Part shown: positions 21,211 through 28,493 of the stretch, piece by piece
Position numbering within the stretch: position 1 is the stretch's first letter
Layout of the letters: the number at the start of each line of letters is the position of its first letter
NCBI RefSeq assembly: GCF_016462545.1
Contig: NZ_JAEMTA010000051.1
Span: 1-39,380 of the forward strand
Source: Mycolicibacterium sp.
GTDB taxonomy: Bacteria > Actinomycetota > Actinomycetes > Mycobacteriales > Mycobacteriaceae
Length of the DNA: 39,380 nucleotides
Reading direction: 5' to 3'
Notes under the pieces: model-generated
Told to the model about the DNA's origin: nothing
Databases searched by the model: none
What the model saw: the letters and a program-made list of their open reading frames with translations, nothing else
Program-made: the position numbers and the translations under genes

Positions 21211-22862
21211 TACATGCGCTCCGGTGCGCTCACGCCCAGGATCTCGAGGCCGTTGGCGATCACCTGACGGGTGGCCTGGCCCAGCGCGAGTCGCGCAGCA
21301 TGAAGGTCGGTCGGCGTCTCGTCCCCCTGCGGCAGGACCCGACAGGAGTCGTAGAAGCGGTGGTAGTCGCCTGCCAGATCCTCGAGGTAGCGGCACACCC
21401 GGTGTGGTTCACGAAGTGCAGCAGCGGTCTTCAGCACTCGCGGGAAGTCGCCGAGGGTCCGCATGAGCGTGCCCTCGCGGTCGTGGGTGAGCAGTTGCAG
21501 GTGTTCGGTGCTGCCGATCAGGCCGAGTTCGGCTGCGCTGCGGGCCAGCGCCGACAGCCGAGCGTGCGCGTACTGCACGTAGTAGACGGGGTTCTCGCTG
21601 GACGCGCTCGACCACAGTGCTAGGTCGATGTCGATCGGGGTGTCGACGGAGCTGCGGATGAGCACGTACCGCGCCGCATCCACCCCGATCGCCTCGACGA
21701 GGTCGTCGAGGGTGATCACGGTGCCCGCGCGCTTGCTCATTCGCATCGGCTGGCCGTCGCGCACCAGGTTGACCATTTGTCCGATCAGCACCTCGACGGT
21801 GTTTGGATCGTCGCCTAGGGCGGCAGCCGCGGCCTTGAGCCGGGCGATGTAGCCATGGTGGTCGGCGCCGAGCATGTAGATGCACAGGTCGAATCCGCGC
21901 TGGCGCTTGTCGAGGTAGTAGGCGAGGTCACCGGCGACGTAGGCCGGGTTGCCGTCGCTCTTGATGACGACCCGATCCTTGTCGTCACCAAATTCGGTGG
22001 TGCGCAACCAGCTTGCGCCGTCCTTCTCGTAGATGTTGCCGGTCTCGCGCAGTTTCGCGATGGCCTGATCTACCCGGCCGGACGTGTGCATCGAGTCTTC
22101 GTGCGTGTAGATGTCGAAGTCGGTGCCGAAGTCGTGAAGGGACTTCTTGATGTGGGTGAACATCAGGTCGACGCCCTGAGCGCGGAACGTCTCGCGCTGC
22201 TGGTCGTCGGGCAGACTCAGCACGTCGGGAGCGGCGGCCACCACCTGCTGAGCGATCTCGGCGATGTAGGCGCCCGCGTAGCCGTCCTCGGGGGCCGGCT
22301 CCCCCTTCGCCGACGCGATGAGCGAATTGGCGAACCGATCGATCTGTGTGCCGTGGTCGTTGAAGTAGTACTCACGGACGACGTCGGCGCCCTGAGTCGA
22401 GAGCAGGCGGCCGAGGGCGTCGCCGACGGCCGCCCACCGGGTACCGCCGATGTGAATCGGTCCGGTGGGATTCGCGGAGACGAACTCGAGATTGATCTTC
22501 TCGCCCTTGAGGTCGTCGGACGTGCCGTAGGCCGATCCGGCCCCGATCACGTTGTCGACGACGACGCCCTGGGCGGACGCCTCGATTCGTAGGTTGACGA
22601 AGCCGGGCCCGGCGACGTCGGCCCCGGCGATGCCGGCGCTGTCGGCCAGTGCCGTAGCCAGCCAGCCAGCCAGTTCACGCGGGTTGACGCTCACCTTCTT
22701 GGAGAGCTGCAGCGCCAGGTTGGTGGCGTAATCGCCGTGCTCCGGGTTGCGCGGCCGTTCGACGACGACAGTCTCCGGTAGGGCGGCACTGTCGAGCCCG
22801 TGCTCGGCCAGTACCGCGGCGGCGGTCGTCTTGAGCAGCTCGGCCAGATCGGCTGGGGTCAC
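21210..22862 (-). CDS. argS: Arginyl-tRNA synthetase
   Basis: Class I synthetase charging tRNA-Arg. The 550-residue protein has an N-terminal tRNA D-loop-binding domain, the HIGH-type motif NPTGPIHIGG at 131-140, the KMSK-type loop MRMSKRAGT and the C-terminal anticodon domain ending NGLEILGVSAPERM. The start is GTG at 22862 with no good ribosome binding site; a TAGGAT -10 box ends about 8 bases upstream, so the mRNA may be leaderless. It heads the argS-lysA-hom-thrC-thrB run and lies next to, and divergent from, a tRNA-Arg gene. Confidence 0.97.
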   Translation of the reverse strand: MTPADLAELLKTTAAAVLAEHGLDSAALPETVVVERPRNPEHGDYATNLALQLSKKVSVNPRELAGWLATALADSAGIAGADVAGPGFVNLRIEASAQGVVVDNVIGAGSAYGTSDDLKGEKINLEFVSANPTGPIHIGGTRWAAVGDALGRLLSTQGADVVREYYFNDHGTQIDRFANSLIASAKGEPAPEDGYAGAYIAEIAQQVVAAAPDVLSLPDDQQRETFRAQGVDLMFTHIKKSLHDFGTDFDIYTHEDSMHTSGRVDQAIAKLRETGNIYEKDGASWLRTTEFGDDKDRVVIKSDGNPAYVAGDLAYYLDKRQRGFDLCIYMLGADHHGYIARLKAAAAALGDDPNTVEVLIGQMVNLVRDGQPMRMSKRAGTVITLDDLVEAIGVDAARYVLIRSSVDTPIDIDLALWSSASSENPVYYVQYAHARLSALARSAAELGLIGSTEHLQLLTHDREGTLMRTLGDFPRVLKTAAALREPHRVCRYLEDLAGDYHRFYDSCRVLPQGDETPTDLHAARLALGQATRQVIANGLEILGVSAPERM

Positions 22863-22870
22863 GGGGCATC

Positions 22871-22876
22871 ATCCTA
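22871..22876 (-). promoter_or_regulatory. Candidate -10 box for argS
   Basis: TAGGAT on the minus strand, ending at 22871, fits the mycobacterial TANNNT -10 pattern. A transcript starting 7-8 bases downstream would begin at or next to the GTG codon at 22862, in line with the missing ribosome binding site and with the frequent leaderless mRNAs of mycobacteria. This is inference. Confidence 0.35.
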
Positions 22877-22953
22877 TGGTCTGAGGTGGCCACTACCCGA
22901 ATTGATTACGGCGGGCAGGAGCGCAGGGTGCGATCGGCCCGCTGCGCATGCGT

Positions 22954-22959
22954 TAGGCT
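22954..22959 (+). promoter_or_regulatory. Candidate -10 box for the tRNA-Arg gene
   Basis: TAGGCT on the plus strand fits TANNNT and lies 34 bases before the tRNA, giving a short leader for RNase P to remove. No clear -35 box is seen. Low confidence. Confidence 0.3.
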
Positions 22960-22993
22960 GTCGAAGCCCATCGGCGCGGCTTGAACAGCATGC

Positions 22994-23066
22994 GCCCCCG
23001 TAGCTCAGGGGATAGAGCGTCCGCCTCCGGAGCGGAAGGCCGCAGGTTCGAATCCTGCCGGGGGCA
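22994..23066 (+). tRNA. tRNA-Arg (anticodon CCG)
   Basis: Full cloverleaf of 73 bases: acceptor GCCCCCG/CGGGGGC, D arm GCTC/GAGC, anticodon stem TCCGC/GCGGA with loop CTCCGGA (anticodon CCG at 23027-23029, reads CGG), T arm GCAGG-TTCGAAT-CCTGC and discriminator A. CCA is not encoded. The 3' part from the T loop onward (23047) is the left attachment repeat of the inserted element, and the tRNA stays intact after integration. Confidence 0.97.
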
Positions 23067-23070
23067 CTTT
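23047..23070 (+). repeat. attL core (tRNA-Arg 3' end)
   Basis: 24-base direct repeat beginning TTCGAATCC and ending GGGGGCACTTT, identical to 39292-39315. It covers the tRNA T loop through the discriminator plus the next four bases, the usual crossover site of tyrosine integrases. Confidence 0.93.
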
Positions 23071-23379
23071 GTTAGGTGCCTGCTCAGGCGGTGTTTTCCG
23101 CTCCAGTATCCAGTGGCCGTGCGATTAACGTGCGATAGCCGACCAGCGAGCCTCCTGACCAGCAAAGAAGTCGAATTCGCTCCAGCCTTAGATCAACGAG
23201 GCCGCTAGACACAAAGAGCTGAGCCTTCCGCTTACGCGTGGCACGCGCTCTTGGCTGCAATACTGCCAACCGGAAGCCGCCAACGCGGTGCTGATGGCCC
23301 GTAGGAGAACTTGCCGACAAATGCAGCCACTGATAGCTCGGGCCGCCTATGCGCAGCGACTGCGCGCTCCTGAGCTCAG
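23071..23379. other. Left end of the element, no gene seen
   Basis: A 309-base stretch between attL and hamA. It contains the left member of the terminal repeat pair at 23116-23137. Short open frames on the minus strand have no family features. It probably holds integrase-binding DNA and the promoter of the Hachiman operon, but no promoter hexamers stand out; the sequence just before the hamA ATG (CTGAGCTCAG) is a small palindrome rather than a clear ribosome binding site. Confidence 0.4.
23116..23137 (+). repeat. Left terminal repeat, candidate integrase arm site
   Basis: A 22-base sequence with two TGCGAT hexamers (23120-23125 and 23131-23136) spaced one helical turn apart. It matches 39150-39171 in the same orientation with a single mismatch. 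The position close to both att cores suggests arm-type binding sites for the integrase N-terminal domain. Confidence 0.65.
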
Positions 23380-24267
23380 ATGACGACTGAGGCGCTCCCG
23401 GAGTCGGTTCTCGAAGTAGTCGTGCAGGAACTGGACGACTCTGTCCACCTACTAGGCGTGTGCGCAGGCTACGAAGACGGTTGTTGGCGATGCTCTCAAC
23501 TGTCGCTTGACCTCCTCAACTGGGCACTCGATTGGGTGCTGACACCTTCGGAACTCGAGGGATTCGGCCACGCCAATGCGATCCAGTTGATCGCGAAAGC
23601 CCTCTCCCGTATCTACAAGTCACCGAATTACGCAAGACGGGGCGAAGTCGGAGAGCTGTTACTGCACATAATCTTGCGGCGTTTCATGCATAGTCAGAAG
23701 ATTATTTCCAGAATCTATTTTAAAGATGCGCCGAACGACACCGTTAAAGGTTTCGATGCGGTACACCTCGTTGAGTCGCCGGGGGGCGGAGATCGCGAGT
23801 TGCAGCTTTGGCTTGGCGAGTCGAAATTCTATCAGGATAGCAATTCGGCCATGACTGCAGTCCTAGACGAGCTAAAATTACACTTAGAAGCCGATTATCT
23901 ACGTACCGAGTTTGCCGCAATCTGCGACAAAATACCTGCAGGTTGGATACATGAGACGGAAATAAAGGCACTCTTGAGTCGCACCTTGAGCCTCGACGAG
24001 GTATTTAAGCGTGTAGTAATTCCGGTTTTCATCACCTTCGACAGCCCGACGACAATTGGGCATTCGGAGTGGTCGGATGGCTATCTTGAAAAGATCACAA
24101 ATGAGCTTCGCGACGAATGGCAGATTTTTCGTGGGCGGCTCAGCAATATCATTCTGCCACGAACCGTTCAGATACACTTGATATTAATGCCAATGGCCAC
24201 AAAAAGGGCGCTCATTGACGAGTTTGACGAGAGGCTGAAAGGTTGGCAAGTAGCTACGAAAACCTAG
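23380..24267 (+). CDS. hamA: Hachiman anti-phage protein HamA (DUF1837 nuclease)
   Basis: Effector of the Hachiman defence system: a PD-(D/E)XK-fold protein that is held inactive by HamB and degrades DNA on activation. In the 295 residues I see the nuclease core: a helix with RRGEVGELLLHIILRRF (86-102), KGFDAVH (123-129, metal ligand Asp126) and LQLWLGESKFY (141-151, Glu147 and Lys149), so catalytic residues look intact. It is followed at once by a Ski2-like helicase gene overlapping it by 25 bases, the hallmark HamA-HamB pair. The DNA is visibly richer in A/T than the core genome, suggesting acquisition from elsewhere. Start ATG at 23380 has no strong ribosome binding site. Confidence 0.88.
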   Translation: MTTEALPESVLEVVVQELDDSVHLLGVCAGYEDGCWRCSQLSLDLLNWALDWVLTPSELEGFGHANAIQLIAKALSRIYKSPNYARRGEVGELLLHIILRRFMHSQKIISRIYFKDAPNDTVKGFDAVHLVESPGGGDRELQLWLGESKFYQDSNSAMTAVLDELKLHLEADYLRTEFAAICDKIPAGWIHETEIKALLSRTLSLDEVFKRVVIPVFITFDSPTTIGHSEWSDGYLEKITNELRDEWQIFRGRLSNIILPRTVQIHLILMPMATKRALIDEFDERLKGWQVATKT

Positions 24268-26420
24268 TCGCTCGGTTACGAGCGCCACAAATCGACGACG
24301 AGTTCGACCTCCTGGCGGAGATCGCCGCATATACGACGCAGACCGCCGAGGCGCGTTCCTCAACAGATCTTGTTATCCGCGCGTTCGATCGGCTAGCTGA
24401 GTTCACGCACCACCGCGATATATTGTGGTCACTCGCACGACAACATGGGCTATTTCCATATCTCCAGAGTGATATCGCCGACCTCGACAGCGGGGCGCAG
24501 TTGCCATTCCCCGATCTTGTTGCTTTGGAGATGCACCGTCCCGACGCCATGAACGACGTTGTCTTCCACCGCGTCCAGGCTCAGATATATCAGCGACTGC
24601 GAAATCGGGAGAATGTCATACTCTCTGCGCCAACCAGTTTTGGCAAGAGTCTAATCATAGACTCGCTGATCTCGACCGATGACTATTCCAATATAGTCAT
24701 AATTGTTCCCACTATCGCACTCATTGATGAGACACGTCGGCGGTTAAGCAAGTTTGAGCAGTACAAAGTAATCACGCACCCTGGCCAATCGTTCGAAGTC
24801 AAGAATCTTTTCGTTGTCACGCAAGAGCGATTTCTTGCACTGGAACAATTGCCAATTATTGACCTGTTTTTTATCGACGAGTTCTACAAACTCGCCGAAG
24901 TCGATGGAAGGCGCAATCAACTCAGCACTCGCGCGTCGCTGCTGAATCAAGCGCTGCGCCGCCTGCTCGCGACTGGTGCTCAATATTATATGGCGGGTCC
25001 GAGCATCAGTTCTATCGACGGATTGTTGCCACCGGACGTACGGGCAGCGTTCTTTCGAACCGATTACGCCACTGTCGCGGCGGACACGATCAGGCTTCGA
25101 CCAAAGAACGATGACCAGCGAAGACAATTCTTACTCGAAATTCTTGCCGACTCGGATGATCCAACACTTGTGTACTGCCAGAGTCCGCAGCGTGCTAGGA
25201 AGATTCTGTCCTGGATCATGGAAGAACCACCATCTCCGAACAAAACACCTGGGCTACCCCAGGCCGCCAACTGGCTCCGTTCCAACTACCACCCGGAGTG
25301 GTCGCTTCCAGCAGCACTTGAACGCGGGGTCGGGCTGCACCACGGCAGATTGCCTCGCTGGCTATCTCAACTAATGGTTGAAAGCTTCAATGACGGGAGC
25401 TTGAACACGCTGATCTGTACAAACTCTTTGATCGAGGGTGTCAACACACGGGCAAAGCGCGTCATAATCGTCGATCGAAATATTGCCAATCGTGCATATG
25501 ACTACTTCACGTTCTCGAATATCCGAGGGCGCGCGGGGCGCATGTTCAAGCACTTCGTCGGTACGGTTTATCTGTTTCACGATTCGCCTCCCGCTGTGCT
25601 GCCGGACGTGGACTTTCCTGGACTCACGCAAAGCGATCTGGCTCCCGATTCGCTCCTCATCACAGTCGACGCGCACGATCGCACTGACCAAAGCAACGAG
25701 AGACTGGCCGATGTACTGGAACAAGATTTGGTTTCGGAATCTACGCTTCGCGAAAATTTGGGGGTTGACCCGACAGCGCAGGTCTCGCTCGCGAAATACC
25801 TTGGCGGCCTGAGCGACTCAGCCTTGCTTGCGCTCAGCTGGTCAACCCCGTATCCGACTTATGATGCGGTAGGGCGGATCATCGAGCTTATTTGGGAGTA
25901 TTTACCTCCGCCCGGGGTCACTGCGCATGGCGCGACATCACCACGACAACTCACGTATTACGTTGGACGGACGGCAGCGGTGGACGGTGTTACGAAGCTG
26001 TTGATACAAGAATTCGCGGGGGGCGATCGAGAGTTTTGGCGTGCGAATGAGACTCTCGATGATCGAATCGAACTCGCTTTCGACTTCTCTCGGTTCTGGC
26101 TCAGCCATAACCTGCCAGCACTCATCATTGCGGTCGACCGCATCACGCGTGAGATTCAACTTCGTCGCGGCCTGGATCCGTGTAATTTTGCGCCCTACGC
26201 CGGGAGAGTCGAATCCGGGTTCATGCGCCCACTGCTGCTCTCGCTTGAGGAATATGGAGTGCCAGCCGAGGTATCGCTGCGCGTGCTACCACCTCAATCC
26301 AATCATGAGGAGTCGCTCGACACTGTTCTTGAAACACTCGCGGAGGTATCGGTATCTGACCACCCTGACCTACACCCTTTTGAGGTAGATCTGATCCGTA
26401 GGTTCCAGAGCTCGGTTTAG
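24243..26420 (+). CDS. hamB: Hachiman anti-phage helicase HamB
   Basis: Superfamily 2, Ski2-like helicase that senses aberrant DNA and releases the HamA nuclease. The 725-residue protein shows motif I SAPTSFGKS (128-136), motif II FFIDEFYK (209-216, DEFY in place of DEAD/H, as expected in this family), motif III AGPSIS (251-256), ICTNSLIEGVNTRAK (391-405) and motif VI NIRGRAGRM (426-434). The C-terminal 280 residues are helical without a recognised domain. The start is TTG at 24243, inside the end of hamA, after GAGGCTGAAAGG; an ATG start with good context is not available nearby. Coupled translation should keep the two subunits in balance. The stop overlaps the convergent terS-like gene by four bases. 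Confidence 0.88.
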   Translation: MASSYENLVARLRAPQIDDEFDLLAEIAAYTTQTAEARSSTDLVIRAFDRLAEFTHHRDILWSLARQHGLFPYLQSDIADLDSGAQLPFPDLVALEMHRPDAMNDVVFHRVQAQIYQRLRNRENVILSAPTSFGKSLIIDSLISTDDYSNIVIIVPTIALIDETRRRLSKFEQYKVITHPGQSFEVKNLFVVTQERFLALEQLPIIDLFFIDEFYKLAEVDGRRNQLSTRASLLNQALRRLLATGAQYYMAGPSISSIDGLLPPDVRAAFFRTDYATVAADTIRLRPKNDDQRRQFLLEILADSDDPTLVYCQSPQRARKILSWIMEEPPSPNKTPGLPQAANWLRSNYHPEWSLPAALERGVGLHHGRLPRWLSQLMVESFNDGSLNTLICTNSLIEGVNTRAKRVIIVDRNIANRAYDYFTFSNIRGRAGRMFKHFVGTVYLFHDSPPAVLPDVDFPGLTQSDLAPDSLLITVDAHDRTDQSNERLADVLEQDLVSESTLRENLGVDPTAQVSLAKYLGGLSDSALLALSWSTPYPTYDAVGRIIELIWEYLPPPGVTAHGATSPRQLTYYVGRTAAVDGVTKLLIQEFAGGDREFWRANETLDDRIELAFDFSRFWLSHNLPALIIAVDRITREIQLRRGLDPCNFAPYAGRVESGFMRPLLLSLEEYGVPAEVSLRVLPPQSNHEESLDTVLETLAEVSVSDHPDLHPFEVDLIRRFQSSV

Positions 26421-26845
26421 AGGCCCCGGTACTCTTCAAGGCTTGCGACTATCGACGGAGTGACAGACACACCATGGGGCTCGACGTATCGAATTCGCAT
26501 ATCTTGACGAGCCGACCACGTCGTGCCCAGCTGCCTCTCACGAAGCCTCAGTTCGGCCAACAGGCCTACCTTGGCCTCAGCCTGGAAGGCCGCCGCCGCT
26601 AGCTCAACCGTGTCCAACGCATACTGCCAGTCGGGCTCGCGCCAGAGGCAAGCGTGCGGCATCGTCCGCCAAACCTGCCATCTCTCGTACATCCAATCGG
26701 GCCACGGGGACCCATTGCGACGGAATGGCGGGAGTTCGGGACCGCCATCGAACGGCGTCTCGTCAACCTCCAACCAGCCGTGCGCGTGCTGGCCACGGAA
26801 TCGGGCTGCGCCCTGCGGTTTTGGCTTCATCCCTCGGGGTGCCAT
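26417..26845 (-). CDS. Candidate phage terminase small subunit
   Basis: A 142-residue protein whose middle resembles actinophage small terminases: PWPDWMYERWQVWRTMPHACLW (Trp-rich entry), the helix DWQYALDTVELAAAAFQ and LAELRLRERQLGTTWSARQDMRIRYVEP, the pattern 'ELR.RE..LG.T..AR..LR' I associate with that family. Small terminases bind the pac or cos site and hand DNA to the large subunit. No large terminase follows, which is how satellites use TerS to divert a helper's packaging motor. The basic N-terminus has KPKPQGAARFRG. The call rests on recognised pattern only; ATG at 26845 has a weak GATGAG upstream. Confidence 0.6.
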   Translation of the reverse strand: MAPRGMKPKPQGAARFRGQHAHGWLEVDETPFDGGPELPPFRRNGSPWPDWMYERWQVWRTMPHACLWREPDWQYALDTVELAAAAFQAEAKVGLLAELRLRERQLGTTWSARQDMRIRYVEPHGVSVTPSIVASLEEYRGL

Positions 26846-27002
26846 GAACTCATCATAAGTCGGAATCGCAATTAATTCACCGCCTGATGAAGAATTGGCT
26901 CAATTCATACAGACAGGCAGACGCATTGCGTCCCGGGTTACTGGACACGCGGTCGAGGGCATCCCCCCAGGGGCACCAGGGGGCTCGCGCGCCATCGAGG
27001 GC

Positions 27003-28232
27003 CTAGCTTGGGTCTTCCTTGCGCTCTAGCGCTTTCAACTCTGCGCGTAGCTTTTTCGCCTCGCGCTCAACCTGCCAAAGGCGGGCCGCCTTGAGCTCCT
27101 TCGGGGACTTGTATTGGCGCGGCTTGCGCGGGGGCTTCGGCGGCGGCACCAGCCAGCCCAGCGGCTCGTAGGCGACCGGCTTGCGCACGATGGGGCACAA
27201 GCTGCAGTCCATGTCGAGCCAATCGTCGGGCCACCCGGCGGCGAGCATCTTGGCGGTCAACCCGCGCGGTTCGACGCCCCTCTTCGCGTGCCGTTCGAGT
27301 ACGTCTGCCACCGTTTCCCACGAACGGATGACGCCCTGGTCCGGTGTCCAGTCGAGATCCTTCGTCGTCTTCATGCCATGACCACACGTCAAGGTCGCCG
27401 TCCACTCGACGACCGTCTGTGGTTCGGCCCGCCGAATGTCCTCGCACCTCTCCTCCGGCTCGCCATCGAACTCGTCGCCCGTGGCGTCCTTGTGCTCCGC
27501 CCTGTTGGCCATGGCCTTGCCCCACCAGTCCGGTGGCTCGACCGGGTCCAGCGGGATTACCTTCTCGCAGAGCAGCTCGTCCCACGACATGACCTCACGC
27601 AATGGAAGATCCGGCCTCAGATGTATTCCCTTGCAGAGGTATTCACCCGGCGGCAGATTCTTCTTGCCATCGAGGAAGGCGAATGGATTGTGCCGCGTCG
27701 CGTCGAGCAGCGATTGCGGATCGTCGGAGGTGTTGCACCAGTCCTCGATGCAGCCGCAGTCAAACTGGACGCGCCACCGGAACATATCTTCGGGCGAGGT
27801 GAACCACATTGAGTACATTGGGGTCTTCGCCAGCCCCTCCTCCCACTCCTTGCGCACCGTCGTCAGCACCTCCTCGTTGGACCGTTCCGGGGCTCCTGGC
27901 AGGTTGCGCTTCGTGAGCCCTCGCGGCGGCGGTGCGCTAGCCGGGTGAGGTTGGCGTTCGGCCCGCCTCTGCGCTCGACTGCCTTCGATGTCAAAGATGC
28001 GCGCGACGTTGCGGGCCTGCTCAGAAGAGAGCGGCGGCGCTTCGGCCACGACTTTGGCGACGTGCTCGTCGAGGCGGCGCTCTTGCTCATGTTCACTGCA
28101 CCAGGCCTTCGCCAGCGACACCTCTGCGAAGATCCCGCCGTTCACCGGCATGTCCACGTGCCACTTATCGCCCTCGGCGTGAATGCGGTACGGCCCGGAC
28201 ACGTGATCCGAGCCCGTCTTCTTCCACTTCAT
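27003..28232 (-). CDS. Hypothetical protein of the element, 409 residues, Cys-containing
   Basis: I do not recognise the family. The start is well supported: ATG at 28232 with GGAAGGAGATTC upstream. The protein begins with a basic stretch (MKWKKTGSDHVSGPYRIHAEG) that reads like a small beta domain, has a Pro/Arg linker near 90-110, then two similar cysteine patches: FDCGCIEDWCNTS (about 155-167) and TLTCGHGMKTT (about 275-285), plus DCSLCPI (about 337-343). It ends in a Lys/Glu/Arg coiled coil (KELKAARLWQVEREAKKLRAELKALERKED). The spacing suggests zinc binding and repeated units. It lies upstream of the terS-like gene in the same direction with a 157-base gap. Confidence 0.8.
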   Translation of the reverse strand: MKWKKTGSDHVSGPYRIHAEGDKWHVDMPVNGGIFAEVSLAKAWCSEHEQERRLDEHVAKVVAEAPPLSSEQARNVARIFDIEGSRAQRRAERQPHPASAPPPRGLTKRNLPGAPERSNEEVLTTVRKEWEEGLAKTPMYSMWFTSPEDMFRWRVQFDCGCIEDWCNTSDDPQSLLDATRHNPFAFLDGKKNLPPGEYLCKGIHLRPDLPLREVMSWDELLCEKVIPLDPVEPPDWWGKAMANRAEHKDATGDEFDGEPEERCEDIRRAEPQTVVEWTATLTCGHGMKTTKDLDWTPDQGVIRSWETVADVLERHAKRGVEPRGLTAKMLAAGWPDDWLDMDCSLCPIVRKPVAYEPLGWLVPPPKPPRKPRQYKSPKELKAARLWQVEREAKKLRAELKALERKEDPS

Positions 28233-28326
28233 CGTCAGAATCTCCTTCCGTCGGAGGCGACTGTCGCGACGAACGGTGTACGGTCATCGCCCTGCGAACG
28301 CCGCTGACTGTGCGCCGCTTTTGCTA

Positions 28327-28344
28327 CCCCGGCGTTGACCGGGG
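28327..28344. terminator. Hairpin in the divergent region before the restriction enzyme gene
   Basis: Arms CCCCGG (28327-28332) and CCGGGG (28339-28344) with a six-base loop lie between the divergent 409-residue gene and the Type ISP gene. The arms are the same as those of the hairpin at 37183-37200. No T-run follows on the plus strand. It may be a leader hairpin or a remnant of a terminator; function unknown. Confidence 0.35.
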
Positions 28345-28493
28345 CTGACTGATGATCAACGCCCTACGTGTCGCCCAGGGAAACGTGTTTGGTTCGGAAC
28401 GTGAATCCGCCGCTAGGCGAGTTCCGAGGCACTTCGTCGGCGCTGTCTGCAAACATGGGGGCGCAGGGGAAGCGAATCGGAGGGGAATCGGCG

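Noticed and set aside
23084..23320. 78-codon minus-strand frame at the left end of the element
   Set aside because: No recognisable sequence and it runs through the terminal repeat.
28368..28493. Earlier starts of the Type ISP gene (GTG 28368, ATG 28455)
   Set aside because: Neither has a ribosome binding site and the extra residues look non-homologous; TTG at 28494 has GGAGGGG upstream. Not fully excluded.
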